Source of the DNA: Clostridia bacterium
GTDB lineage: Bacteria > Bacillota > DSM-16504 > Desulfitibacterales > Desulfitibacteraceae
Direction: 5' to 3'
Assembly (NCBI GenBank): GCA_018333845.1
Contig: JAGXSK010000377.1
Location: forward strand, 1 to 7,340
DNA length: 7,340 nt
This document shows, piece by piece, positions 1 to 6,373 of the stretch. The notes under the pieces were generated by a model, which was given only the letters and a program-made list of their open reading frames with translations, ran no database searches and was not told where the DNA came from. Position 1 is the stretch's first letter. Every line of letters begins with the position of its first letter. Both the position numbers and the translations under genes were made by a program.

Positions 1-310
1 TTCTTGTCCCAGGCTGCATGCCCATTAACAGGTCTGCCAGCAAAAAGGAACTCTTTTCATCCAAGAGAAACAAAACAGTACCTGGCGCGCCACCCTCAAC
101 TAAGAGATTAATACATACTGCTAATTCCTCACCTGAACCAAAGGTATCTATTAATTCCTGCAGGTTCACAACTCCTGCATTTGGAACATCCATGTCTATT
201 TTTCTGTCCAACAGCTGGGCAAGAGACGTTGCAGCATGTCCTGCTCCAATATTTCCTATTTCTTTTAATACATCAAAGTGTATAGCCTGAAGTTTTTTCC
301 ATTCTGACAG
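1..310 (-). CDS. cheC: CheC, CheY-P phosphatase (N-terminal part; runs off window), CTG start
   Basis: The first 103 codons of a CheC-family protein are visible, and the 3' end lies beyond the window edge. The frame reads MSEWKKLQAIHFDVLKEIGNIGAGHAATSLAQLL and continues unbroken. It holds the first active-site signature DxxxExxN(x22)P, with Asp13, Glu17, Asn20 and Pro43 in exact register. The second signature would lie outside. CheC dephosphorylates CheY-P and forms a complex with CheD, encoded two genes upstream. No ATG, GTG or TTG is in frame near the start. The best candidate is CTG at 310, with AAGGAGAGGTG ending seven bases before it. The related CheX and FliY have similar motifs, but the N-terminal pattern and the cheD/cheR setting favour CheC. 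Confidence 0.9.
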   Translation of the reverse strand, partial: MSEWKKLQAIHFDVLKEIGNIGAGHAATSLAQLLDRKIDMDVPNAGVVNLQELIDTFGSGEELAVCINLLVEGGAPGTVLFLLDEKSSFLLADLLMGMQPGTR

Positions 311-317
311 TTTAAAG

Positions 318-328
318 CACCTCTCCTT
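318..328 (-). promoter_or_regulatory. Shine-Dalgarno deciding the CTG start of cheC
   Basis: AAGGAGAGGTG lies directly after the cheR stop. Its GAGGTG end is seven bases before CTG at 310. The GTG contained in it opens a frame that stops after two codons, and the nearby ATG at 302 stops after nine, so neither starts cheC. Confidence 0.75.
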
Positions 329-329
329 C

Positions 330-1100
330 TCATGAGGGTTTTTGATAAAACCACGCTGATGTTTTTTCAAAACCTAACTGACTATAATTTAAAATGCTTT
401 CGGTAGCTCCTATAAATAGAATACCTCCGGGGTTTAAAGCCATATTAAAATTTGTATATAATATGTTTTGGGTTTCCTTTGTAAAATAGATGGTAACATT
501 TCTACAGACAATTAAGTCATAGCCCTTATCATAATGATCCTTCAACAGGTCATGCTTTTTAAAGACAACCCTGTTTTTAATACTGTCTTTTAGCTGGTAT
601 TTGGTCTCGTCCTTTATAAAGTATTTATTAAGTCTTTCCTGGGAAACATTTTTCAGCAAATCACAACGATATCTCGCCTCTTTAGCTTCAGCTAATATCC
701 TTTCATCAATGTCAGAGGCGTGAATTGTATGTGCAATATTAGGGGTAAGCTTATCTAAAATCATTGCAATACTGTAAGCCTCTGATCCAAGGGAGCAGCC
801 TGCACTCCAGATTTTCAATCTATTATTTTTTTTAAGCAGCTGGGGTAATATATCTGATTCTAGTCTGTCAAAAATCTCCTTGTTGCGAAAAAACTCTGAT
901 ACATTAATTGTAATTTTATCTAAAAATTTCTTGGTTAATATTTCGTCATTAACCAGGGCTTTATAATAATCACTAAATCCATTAAAACCCTGACTAACCA
1001 TTAAATGCTCAATTCTTCTTTTTAGCTGCTTTTCTTTATAACCATTTAGATTAAGACCAAGTTTTTTTGATATCTGATCTTTAAACTGTGTAAAGTCCAA
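330..1100 (-). CDS. cheR: CheR, chemoreceptor glutamate O-methyltransferase
   Basis: CheR transfers methyl groups from S-adenosylmethionine to receptor glutamates, opposing CheB in adaptation. At 256 residues it is the usual length. The N-terminal helical domain (about 1-65) ends with ITINVSEFFRN (63-73). The SAM-binding loop is WSAGCSLGSEAYSIAM (98-113), a variant of the usual GCSxGEEPYS in which the first Glu and the Pro are replaced. ASDID (128-132) and CRNVTIYF (199-206) follow, and GGILFIGATES (225-235) closes the fold. The start is TTG at 1100, with AGGGGGAGA ending four to five bases upstream and only 13 bases after the cheD stop. No cheB is in view, so the demethylation partner must be elsewhere. 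Confidence 0.96.
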   Translation of the reverse strand: MDFTQFKDQISKKLGLNLNGYKEKQLKRRIEHLMVSQGFNGFSDYYKALVNDEILTKKFLDKITINVSEFFRNKEIFDRLESDILPQLLKKNNRLKIWSAGCSLGSEAYSIAMILDKLTPNIAHTIHASDIDERILAEAKEARYRCDLLKNVSQERLNKYFIKDETKYQLKDSIKNRVVFKKHDLLKDHYDKGYDLIVCRNVTIYFTKETQNILYTNFNMALNPGGILFIGATESILNYSQLGFEKTSAWFYQKPS

Positions 1101-1113
1101 TAAATCTCCCCCT

Positions 1114-1623
1114 CTAAATCTCCCTTGGCAGACATCCTACAGTTCTAACCAATACTTTCCCCGAATCCATTTGCAAAATCATGGTTCTTCCCTTACTTCC
1201 CCCTGTATCCTCAGCAATTAAGGGTATCTTCAAGCTGTTGAGTACATCCCTGGTTTTTTTGATATTTCTTTCACCAATATTTAAAAGGTTAGACGTGTGG
1301 CCTTTAAACATCTGTGCCCCACCTGCTATTTTTGCAACCAAGTTTGATTGTCTGCCACCAATTTTTAATAATTCACCCAGGAGAAGTCTAATACCTGTAT
1401 CTGCAAACTTGGCAGGATTATCAGAGTTTTTAAATTGGGTACTGTCCGGCAGCATAATATGTACCATACCTCCAACCCGGACAAACTTATCAAAGATTAC
1501 AATTCCTACACATGACCCTAATCCTAATGTAATTATATGGTGAGGACTGCTTGCTACTTTTAAATCAGCTATACCTACTTTAAATTCCTGAATACTTTCT
1601 TGCTTAATACTAGCATTTATCAT
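1114..1623 (-). CDS. cheD: CheD, chemoreceptor glutamine deamidase
   Basis: This 169-residue CheD converts specific receptor glutamines to glutamates. In the Bacillus-type system it also binds CheC and the receptors as part of adaptation. The catalytic residues can be placed by spacing: Cys38 in TLGLGSCVGI, His55 in GMVHIMLPDS and Thr32 six residues before the cysteine. These are the same separations as the Cys27, His44, Thr21 triad of Thermotoga CheD. Further family motifs are AKIAGGAQMF and the ISKNTxxxG-like stretch NIGERN. The ATG at 1623 follows GGAGGATAA closely. A 30-base gap separates it from the FlgF/G-like gene, the longest intergenic space in the window, and holds nothing except this ribosome site. 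The partner cheC is two genes downstream. Confidence 0.96.
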   Translation of the reverse strand: MINASIKQESIQEFKVGIADLKVASSPHHIITLGLGSCVGIVIFDKFVRVGGMVHIMLPDSTQFKNSDNPAKFADTGIRLLLGELLKIGGRQSNLVAKIAGGAQMFKGHTSNLLNIGERNIKKTRDVLNSLKIPLIAEDTGGSKGRTMILQMDSGKVLVRTVGCLPREI

Positions 1624-1653
1624 TGCTTATCCTCCATTTTCCATAAAGCCTAC

Positions 1654-2358
1654 CTATCTCAAGCTGCCAATTTCATTTGCACTTTTCTTCAGCAGCTCAT
1701 CCTGGGTCAAAAGAATCCTTTGATTTAACTGGAATAGCCTAAAAGCCTCTATTAACTCAGCCATGGACTGGCCTAAATCCACATTGGAACCCTCTAGATA
1801 GCCTCTTTTAAGCTGTGGATTCTCTACTACATTTTCCAGACTGGGGTCAGTAATTTTATATAGATCTTCTCCTGCTCTGATTAAGCTCTCAACAGGAGGA
1901 TTAGCAATAGCAAATGCTTGATCCAGCTCTTCATTTTCTACATGGATATAATCGTCGTAATAACCTATTACTCTATAACCGTCATGGGTCACCAGATATC
2001 CTTCACTATCTATCCTAAAACTCCCTTTTCTAGTATACATGTCACCCTCAGGAGTCTCAACAATAAAGAAGCCCTCACCAAGGATAGCAAAATCATAAGA
2101 TGAATTAGTCTCAAACAAGGCTCCCATACCATAGTCAATGTGGGTTTCTAAGACCTGGGATCCATGGGGCATTACTCCAATGGGCTCAACCTTGTGACCG
2201 CTTACTGAGTGAATAAGAGAATCATGGAGTGTTGCAAAGGTTATGTCCCTCTTTTTATAACTTGGTGTATTAATATTAGCAATATTGTCAGCCAGTATAT
2301 CCTGCTGCAGCTGCCGTGACAATAAGCCGTTTAATGAAATATAGATTCCCCTGTTAAT
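1654..2358 (-). CDS. FlgF/FlgG-family flagellar rod/hook-basal body protein, ATT start
   Basis: This 234-residue axial protein belongs to the FlgF/FlgG (FlhO/FlhP) family, which forms the flagellar rod. It is exported through the type III gate and polymerises beyond the membrane. The D0 helix is MNRGIYISLNGLLSRQLQQD followed by NIANINTPSYKKRD. The core carries DFAILGEGFF (89-98) and YTRKGSF (108-114). The C-terminal D0 segment starts with GYLEGSNVDL (186-195) and ends in a helix. Starting at the TTG at 2322 would remove the conserved RGIY...GLL opening. Reading back in frame gives ATT at 2358, six bases after GGGAGGAG, and the usual family beginning (compare MIRGLYTAASGM). The ATT shares one base with the stop of the preceding small gene. 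At 234 residues it is shorter than typical FlgG (about 260), mainly in the central region. Only one copy is present, so rod versus distal-rod identity is unresolved. Confidence 0.92.
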   Translation of the reverse strand: MNRGIYISLNGLLSRQLQQDILADNIANINTPSYKKRDITFATLHDSLIHSVSGHKVEPIGVMPHGSQVLETHIDYGMGALFETNSSYDFAILGEGFFIVETPEGDMYTRKGSFRIDSEGYLVTHDGYRVIGYYDDYIHVENEELDQAFAIANPPVESLIRAGEDLYKITDPSLENVVENPQLKRGYLEGSNVDLGQSMAELIEAFRLFQLNQRILLTQDELLKKSANEIGSLR

Positions 2359-2575
2359 TTTCTTCTCCTCCCTTCATATCTGAATTAAATGGTAATACTT
2401 CTTGTGGATAAACCATTCCCTGCTCCCGTGCCAGATTCTCAATCTGGTGCCTGGAGGGTTCTGGTGCAACAAATGTTATGAGCAAACCAGCAATTACTAA
2501 CCCAATGCCTATACCAAACAAGAACTGGTTGTACTTTGATATAAAAGTTTTTATTTTTTCAAATTGAGAATTAAT
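2354..2575 (-). CDS. Small single-pass membrane protein, probable ATT start (unrecognised)
   Basis: This 73-codon reading frame fills the space between the SwrB-like and FlgF/G-like genes, and I cannot name it. From an ATT at 2575 it reads MNSQFEKIKTFISKYNQF..., then a clear membrane span at about residues 18-37 (rich in G, I, L, V). After it comes a polar tail with IENLAREQGMVYPQEV (45-60), ending GGEEN. Lysines before the span suggest an N-in, C-out topology. The frame is closed by TGA at 2584-2582. Between that stop and the span the only start candidates are ATT (2575) and two ATA codons, plus a TTG at 2521 that falls inside the hydrophobic segment and has no ribosome site. The ATT has GGTGA six bases upstream. 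The gene overlaps its upstream neighbour by 25 bases and its stop shares a base with the next start. The ORF itself is convincing; the exact start is less so. Confidence 0.75.
   Translation of the reverse strand: MNSQFEKIKTFISKYNQFLFGIGIGLVIAGLLITFVAPEPSRHQIENLAREQGMVYPQEVLPFNSDMKGGEEN
2365..2372 (-). promoter_or_regulatory. Strong Shine-Dalgarno deciding the ATT start of the FlgF/G-like gene
   Basis: GGGAGGAG is a near-ideal ribosome site. It ends six bases before the ATT at 2358 and lies 42 bases before the TTG at 2322, too far to serve that codon. It falls within the last codons of the preceding small gene. Confidence 0.85.
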
Positions 2576-2922
2576 TGTATCTCACCCTTCCCCCTGTTAA
2601 ACCGTTTTGCTATCTCAACTATATCTTCTCCTCTTTCATATGCACCCATGATTTCATCATATTCATCAAGCACCTGCCTTTGACGGAGGTTTTGTGAAAA
2701 AGATGGAATTTCTTGTTTATTATTTTGGGATTGGTTTAATAGATGCAACACTTCTTCTACATTATTTGACAAAATATCAATTTTTTCCTCTAATTCATCT
2801 ATTTTTTTCCCCAATTCTGAAGATTTTTTATGTGCCACTGAAAATTCATTGGAATTATTCTTTAAAGTGGGATAAATAACAACCATCAAAATTGCTCCCA
2901 CTATTAATAGCAAAACACCCAT
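2551..2922 (-). CDS. SwrB-like small membrane/coiled-coil protein downstream of the sigma factor
   Basis: This 123-residue protein begins three bases after the sigma factor gene. Residues 2-19 form one hydrophobic membrane span. Residues about 33-66 are a heptad-rich, charged coiled coil (ELGKKIDELEEKIDILSNNV). A variable linker follows, and then a C-terminal stretch, IVEIAKRFNRGKGEIQLIL (101-119), resembling a helix-turn-helix-like motif. The order of span, coiled coil and GKGEIQLxL tail, together with its place after sigD, matches B. subtilis SwrB (YlxL). SwrB promotes flagellar export activation and swarming. The assignment rests on architecture, position and the remembered tail motif, not on an alignment, so a shared function is inference. 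The C-terminal 8 codons overlap the probable ATT start of the next gene in another frame. Confidence 0.75.
   Translation of the reverse strand: MGVLLLIVGAILMVVIYPTLKNNSNEFSVAHKKSSELGKKIDELEEKIDILSNNVEEVLHLLNQSQNNKQEIPSFSQNLRQRQVLDEYDEIMGAYERGEDIVEIAKRFNRGKGEIQLILNLKK
2581..2589 (-). promoter_or_regulatory. Shine-Dalgarno for the small membrane protein (supports ATT start)
   Basis: AAGGGTGAG lies inside the 3' end of the SwrB-like gene. Its GGTGA core ends six bases before the ATT at 2575. No comparable site precedes the alternative TTG at 2521. Confidence 0.55.
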
Positions 2923-2925
2923 AAT

Positions 2926-3681
2926 TTATTTTCCCTTCTCTAAAAATAATCTTATTTTTAACAAAACCCTGCTTTTTAACTGGGACACCCTGGATTCAGT
3001 AATGTCCATTATATACGCTATTTCCTTTAAGGTAAGCTGTTCATGAAAGTAGAGAGCCAGAATTAGTTTTTCTTTTTCTGTAAGTTCATCTATAGCTTTA
3101 ATCAGCTTTTCTTGGGTTTCTAGCCACTGAACCTGCTCCTCTGGATTATATTGGGATGGAGCTGGCAGTGTATCTATTAATGACAAGTCTTCACTGTCAA
3201 AACCATCTGTTCTTAGACTTTCTTGTAAAGATACACAGCTTAAATGGGAAAAAGCTATAATAATTTCATCAACTTCTTTAACAGACATATTAAGTGCTCT
3301 AGCTATCTCTTCTGAAGTAATTTCAGCTCCTTTCTCCTGCTCTAGTCTTTCAATCGTCCTGGAGACCTTGGAAAGGTTTTCACTTAGACCTCTGGGAATC
3401 AGGGTAGATTCTCTTAGAGCATCAAGTATTGCACCTCTTATTCTTAATGTGGCAAAGGTTTCAAATTTTACTCCTTTGGCAGGAATAAATCGTTCTACTG
3501 CCTCTAATAATCCAATAATCCCATAACTAATTACATCCTCATTGTCCCAATGAGAGGGCAGCTTTAATGACATTCTTCCTACTATTTTTTTTACTAATGG
3601 CAAGTAGCTTTCTATTATTTTATCCCGTGTAGCTAGATCTCTATTTCCTTGATAGGACATCCAGAGCTGTTCCCTTCCCAT
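2926..3681 (-). CDS. fliA: Flagellar sigma factor of the FliA/SigD/WhiG family (sigma-28)
   Basis: This alternative sigma factor, 251 residues from the preferred start, should direct RNA polymerase to late flagellar and chemotaxis promoters. Region 2 (about 25-92) carries DNEDVISYGIIGLLEAVERF and ETFATLRIRGAILDALR. Region 3 starts around IPRGLSENLSK (95-105). Region 4 (about 195-245) has the helix-turn-helix with LTLKEIAYIMDITESRVSQL. Region 1.1 is absent, as expected for this class. A GTG at 3687 is also in frame, but the AGGATGA ribosome site abuts it directly. The ATG at 3681 has the site six bases upstream and is preferred. Placing a late-gene sigma factor inside the fla/che operon matches B. 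subtilis. No anti-sigma flgM is visible in the window. The sporulation sigma WhiG belongs to the same family but the setting argues for flagellar use. Confidence 0.95.
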   Translation of the reverse strand: MGREQLWMSYQGNRDLATRDKIIESYLPLVKKIVGRMSLKLPSHWDNEDVISYGIIGLLEAVERFIPAKGVKFETFATLRIRGAILDALRESTLIPRGLSENLSKVSRTIERLEQEKGAEITSEEIARALNMSVKEVDEIIIAFSHLSCVSLQESLRTDGFDSEDLSLIDTLPAPSQYNPEEQVQWLETQEKLIKAIDELTEKEKLILALYFHEQLTLKEIAYIMDITESRVSQLKSRVLLKIRLFLEKGK

Positions 3682-3692
3682 TATCACTCATC

Positions 3693-4376
3693 CTATGTCT
3701 TTCTAATATTTTCAATCATCTTATCAAAAACATAAGCAATTATTTTATCCTGTGTTCTTTCATCTAAATTATAAAAGGAGACTCCAGAGAGATACCTTCT
3801 TACTCCGCCTCGCTCTTCCACCAAATTTCTCATTACCTGGCCAAACAACCTCATCTTTTGAATATTACCTTTGATAGCCAGTTCAAATTCCATGATAAGG
3901 AAGGCCTTTTCTGGAAGGGCCTTGTCAACCTTTAACATCATACCCCCGCCACTTAAATCAATTGCCAGGGCTGTTTGGGATGGTTGGTATTTAACCATGC
4001 CTTTTATATTGGTTGGTGGGTTCTTTAATACTTCATAATGGATATTAATGGCTACTTCTACCCTTACAAAGTTTCTTCTTTCATGTTTTTTAACATTTTC
4101 AGGTTGACTTAGAATATATAGCTTTAGATTATCGTCATCTTTTACACCTAAAACATTGGCTTCAAATGTATACCTGTCACTTTCTGTAAAAACTCCCAGT
4201 CCAACTCTATCACCATTTTTTAACGATAATATAAAACGTTTATAAACCGGTTCCTGTATCAGAAAGCCATCTTTCCTGATTTCCTGTATCAAGCTTTTAT
4301 ATACTGTATTATCATCTTCCCGCATTACTTCAATGTTGGAGTTTATCTGAAGGAATTTAAAATTCGAGTCAGACAA
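3693..4376 (-). CDS. ycgR: YcgR-type PilZ protein, probable c-di-GMP-responsive flagellar motor regulator
   Basis: This 227-residue protein has two domains: an N-terminal YcgR-N-like beta domain (about 1-95) and a C-terminal PilZ domain (about 98-220). The c-di-GMP binding signatures are present: RNFVR (101-105) at the domain junction as the RxxxR motif, and DLSGGG (140-145) as the D/NxSxxG motif. In characterised relatives (E. coli YcgR, B. subtilis YpfA/MotI) the ligand-bound protein acts on the motor, slowing or disengaging rotation. That role here is inferred from family and location. The start is a TTG with an excellent AGGAGG-type ribosome site ending five bases before it. It lies 15 bases after flhG, in the place where B. 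subtilis carries cheB-cheA-cheW. No membrane segment is visible, so it should be cytosolic. Confidence 0.93.
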   Translation of the reverse strand: MSDSNFKFLQINSNIEVMREDDNTVYKSLIQEIRKDGFLIQEPVYKRFILSLKNGDRVGLGVFTESDRYTFEANVLGVKDDDNLKLYILSQPENVKKHERRNFVRVEVAINIHYEVLKNPPTNIKGMVKYQPSQTALAIDLSGGGMMLKVDKALPEKAFLIMEFELAIKGNIQKMRLFGQVMRNLVEERGGVRRYLSGVSFYNLDERTQDKIIAYVFDKMIENIRKT

Positions 4377-4391
4377 ATTATCCCTCCTCTT

Positions 4392-5261
4392 TTATTCAAA
4401 TAATCTAAACAGCCTTCCTATGAAATTGTCTATGCCCTTTGGAGGTTTCATTTTGCCCTCAATTAGGTTTATAGCCAGCTGCTTAATATCGTCAGAGGCC
4501 TTACACCTTGGACTGAGCATAGTAAAGGGAACCTGACTGCAAACAGCCTTTTCTACATGATGATCTTTAGAAATATAACCCAGGCGCTTGATCTTGATAT
4601 TTAAAAATCTATTGGAAACTGTTTCAATTTTGTTGGCAGTAACGTTAGCTTCCTTTAGACTTGAAACCTTGTTAACAGCCAAAAGGACCTGTGAATTAAT
4701 TTCAAATCTTGAAAGAACCTTAATAACGCTATAGGCATCGGTAATGGAAGTAGGTTCTGGAGTCAATACGACTAACACATCATCAGCTGCTGAAATAAAA
4801 CCCAGAATGGTTCTAGATATTCCAGCTCCACAATCAATAAAAAGATAATCAATATCCTTGCAGATGTTTTTAAGCTGCTCCCACAATGATTCCTGTTGCT
4901 GTTTGTCAATGCTGGCAATTTCTCCAAACCCAGAGCCTCCAGGAATTATTTTAATACCTGAAGGACCTTCAACAATTATTTCAGTAAGACTTTTATGTCC
5001 CTTAAGCACACTAAGGAGATTATATTGGGTTACTAAACCTAAAAGAATATCCACATTGGCCATGCCCAAATCAGCATCCAAGATCATTACTTTTTTTCCC
5101 AACTGGGCAAGGGCAATTGCCAAATTTAATGTAAGATTTGTTTTTCCTACTCCTCCTTTTCCACTAACTACTGCTATTGTTCTAAAGGATGGAATAGTTA
5201 CCTTTTTATGCATTTTGTCTTTTACCACAAGTTCTCTCAGTTTACTGGCTTGATCTAGCAT
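4392..5261 (-). CDS. flhG: FlhG (YlxH/FleN), MinD-like ATPase controlling flagellar number and pattern
   Basis: This 289-residue ParA/MinD-family ATPase is the partner of FlhF. It has the deviant Walker A motif SGKGGVGKT (33-41) with signature Lys35, DADLGMANVD (62-71), and FIDCGAG (141-147) as the Walker B-type strand. TPEPTSITDAY (168-178) and NKV (197-199) are also typical. The extreme N-terminus, DQASKLR (3-9), fits the DQAxxLR motif that in characterised FlhG proteins activates the FlhF GTPase. The C-terminus, about residues 277-289 (IDNFIGRLFRLFE), looks like a MinD-style amphipathic membrane-targeting helix. The protein should therefore cycle between ATP-dimer on the membrane and cytosolic monomer and limit flagellar number or position. 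The start ATG overlaps the flhF stop by one base. The family also contains true MinD, but the N-terminal motif and the flhF neighbour settle the call. Confidence 0.96.
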   Translation of the reverse strand: MLDQASKLRELVVKDKMHKKVTIPSFRTIAVVSGKGGVGKTNLTLNLAIALAQLGKKVMILDADLGMANVDILLGLVTQYNLLSVLKGHKSLTEIIVEGPSGIKIIPGGSGFGEIASIDKQQQESLWEQLKNICKDIDYLFIDCGAGISRTILGFISAADDVLVVLTPEPTSITDAYSVIKVLSRFEINSQVLLAVNKVSSLKEANVTANKIETVSNRFLNIKIKRLGYISKDHHVEKAVCSQVPFTMLSPRCKASDDIKQLAINLIEGKMKPPKGIDNFIGRLFRLFE

Positions 5262-6373
5262 TATTCCACTTCCTCTATGATTAACTTTGCCAAACCAGCT
5301 GGTTCTCCAGGTATAATGTCATCTGGAACATTCTGTCCGTTGGTCACATATGCTACAGGCAGTTCAGTGGCATCTACAACGTTTAAAATAGAACCCAGGC
5401 TATATGTTTCATCAGCTTTTGTAAAAACAAGTTTGGAGTACTTTAAGACACTATATTTTTCCACTATGGAGATTAAATCCTTGTTTTTTGTATTTACATC
5501 TAAAACCAGATATATTTCCAGGGGCCTTATGGCATCCAAAAAGGTCTTTAATTCTGCTATTTGTTCAGAATTCTTTGAAGATCTTCCGGCAGTATCAACA
5601 AGTATTAAATCACAATGCTTATGATTTTTTACTGCTTCTCTAAGTTCATGGGGAGTCATTACAGCTTCAACGGTAACTCCAATTATGTCGCCATAAGTTT
5701 TAAGCTGGGCAACTGCTCCAATTCTATAAGTATCAATAGTAATAAGTGCTATTTTTAAACCATGGTATAAGGCAAAATTTGCAGCAAGTTTTGCAATGGT
5801 GGTAGTTTTGCCAACACCTGTTGGACCAATAAAAGCCAGTATATTACTTTTTTGATTTGCATTAGTTACTGGAATGAAAAAATCAGCTAGTTTTTCAGTT
5901 AGCTTATCTTTAATGTGATTCCTGCTTTTACATTGATCCAGTTCATGCTTACTAAAAGCTTCCTGGATTTTCTTTTCCACTTCAGGCAAAAGGTCTAGTT
6001 CGTCTAAAATCCTTCTAAACTCTGCAGCAGAATCAAACTCCACATATTTACTAACCTTCATAGGAGCTTTACCACCTGTAGCTTTGTGTTCCCTGGCTAT
6101 AATTTGCTGGAGTAATTCTTTCATCTCCTGCATTTCTCTGCCAACCTTATCGTTATCTAGTTCCATCTCTTTTGCCTTTTGGACAGGTGCTTCCTGGGCA
6201 GCTACTTCATCTACTGCAGCAGTTACCTCAACCATTCTGGCCCTCATGAATCCAAGAATACCCTTTTGCCTAACTTGCCTGGTATTTATTATAACTGCGT
6301 CAGGTCCCAAGTCCTGTCTGATTAGCTGACATGCTTCCTTCATGTCATATGCTAGATATTTTTTAATTTTCAT
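5261..6373 (-). CDS. flhF: FlhF, SRP-type GTPase governing flagellar placement/assembly
   Basis: This 370-residue protein is a member of the SRP GTPase family (with Ffh and FtsY) that directs the site and early assembly of flagella at the membrane. A short N-terminal domain (MKIKKYLAYDM...; residues 1-55) is followed by a charged, probably flexible linker (55-110) and the NG GTPase domain (about 115-370). Visible GTPase motifs are the P-loop GPTGVGKTT (183-191), DTYRIGA (214-220), DTAGRS (260-265), TKAD for guanine recognition (318-321) and GQNVPDDI (346-353). The ATG lies inside the end of flhA and is preceded by GGTGA six bases upstream. Its stop shares one base with the flhG start (TAATG). 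By family knowledge it dimerises with GTP and is stimulated by the N-terminal peptide of FlhG, encoded next. All motifs are intact. Confidence 0.97.
   Translation of the reverse strand: MKIKKYLAYDMKEACQLIRQDLGPDAVIINTRQVRQKGILGFMRARMVEVTAAVDEVAAQEAPVQKAKEMELDNDKVGREMQEMKELLQQIIAREHKATGGKAPMKVSKYVEFDSAAEFRRILDELDLLPEVEKKIQEAFSKHELDQCKSRNHIKDKLTEKLADFFIPVTNANQKSNILAFIGPTGVGKTTTIAKLAANFALYHGLKIALITIDTYRIGAVAQLKTYGDIIGVTVEAVMTPHELREAVKNHKHCDLILVDTAGRSSKNSEQIAELKTFLDAIRPLEIYLVLDVNTKNKDLISIVEKYSVLKYSKLVFTKADETYSLGSILNVVDATELPVAYVTNGQNVPDDIIPGEPAGLAKLIIEEVE

Noticed and set aside
18..290. Plus-strand open frame of 90 codons opposite cheC
   Set aside because: It is antisense to a well-supported CheC frame, has no family motif, and its codons mirror the minus-strand gene.
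1624..1653. Possible terminator or promoter in the 30-base gap before cheD
   Set aside because: No hairpin with a T-run and no promoter boxes; only the cheD ribosome site is evident.
2320..2322. TTG as start of the FlgF/G-like gene
   Set aside because: No ribosome site at a suitable distance, and it would delete the conserved first helix; ATT at 2358 explains both.
4858..5253. Plus-strand open frame of 131 codons opposite flhG (also 1181-1543, 5277-5624 and 6808-7152)
   Set aside because: These are shadows of strongly conserved minus-strand genes, with low-complexity Ser/Leu/Pro-rich translations and no supporting signals.
6140..6160. CGATAA-containing string on the minus strand resembling a sigma-28 -10 element (similar ones near 4130 and 4485)
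   Set aside because: No TAAA-type -35 element at the proper spacing, and each lies within coding sequence of a conserved protein.
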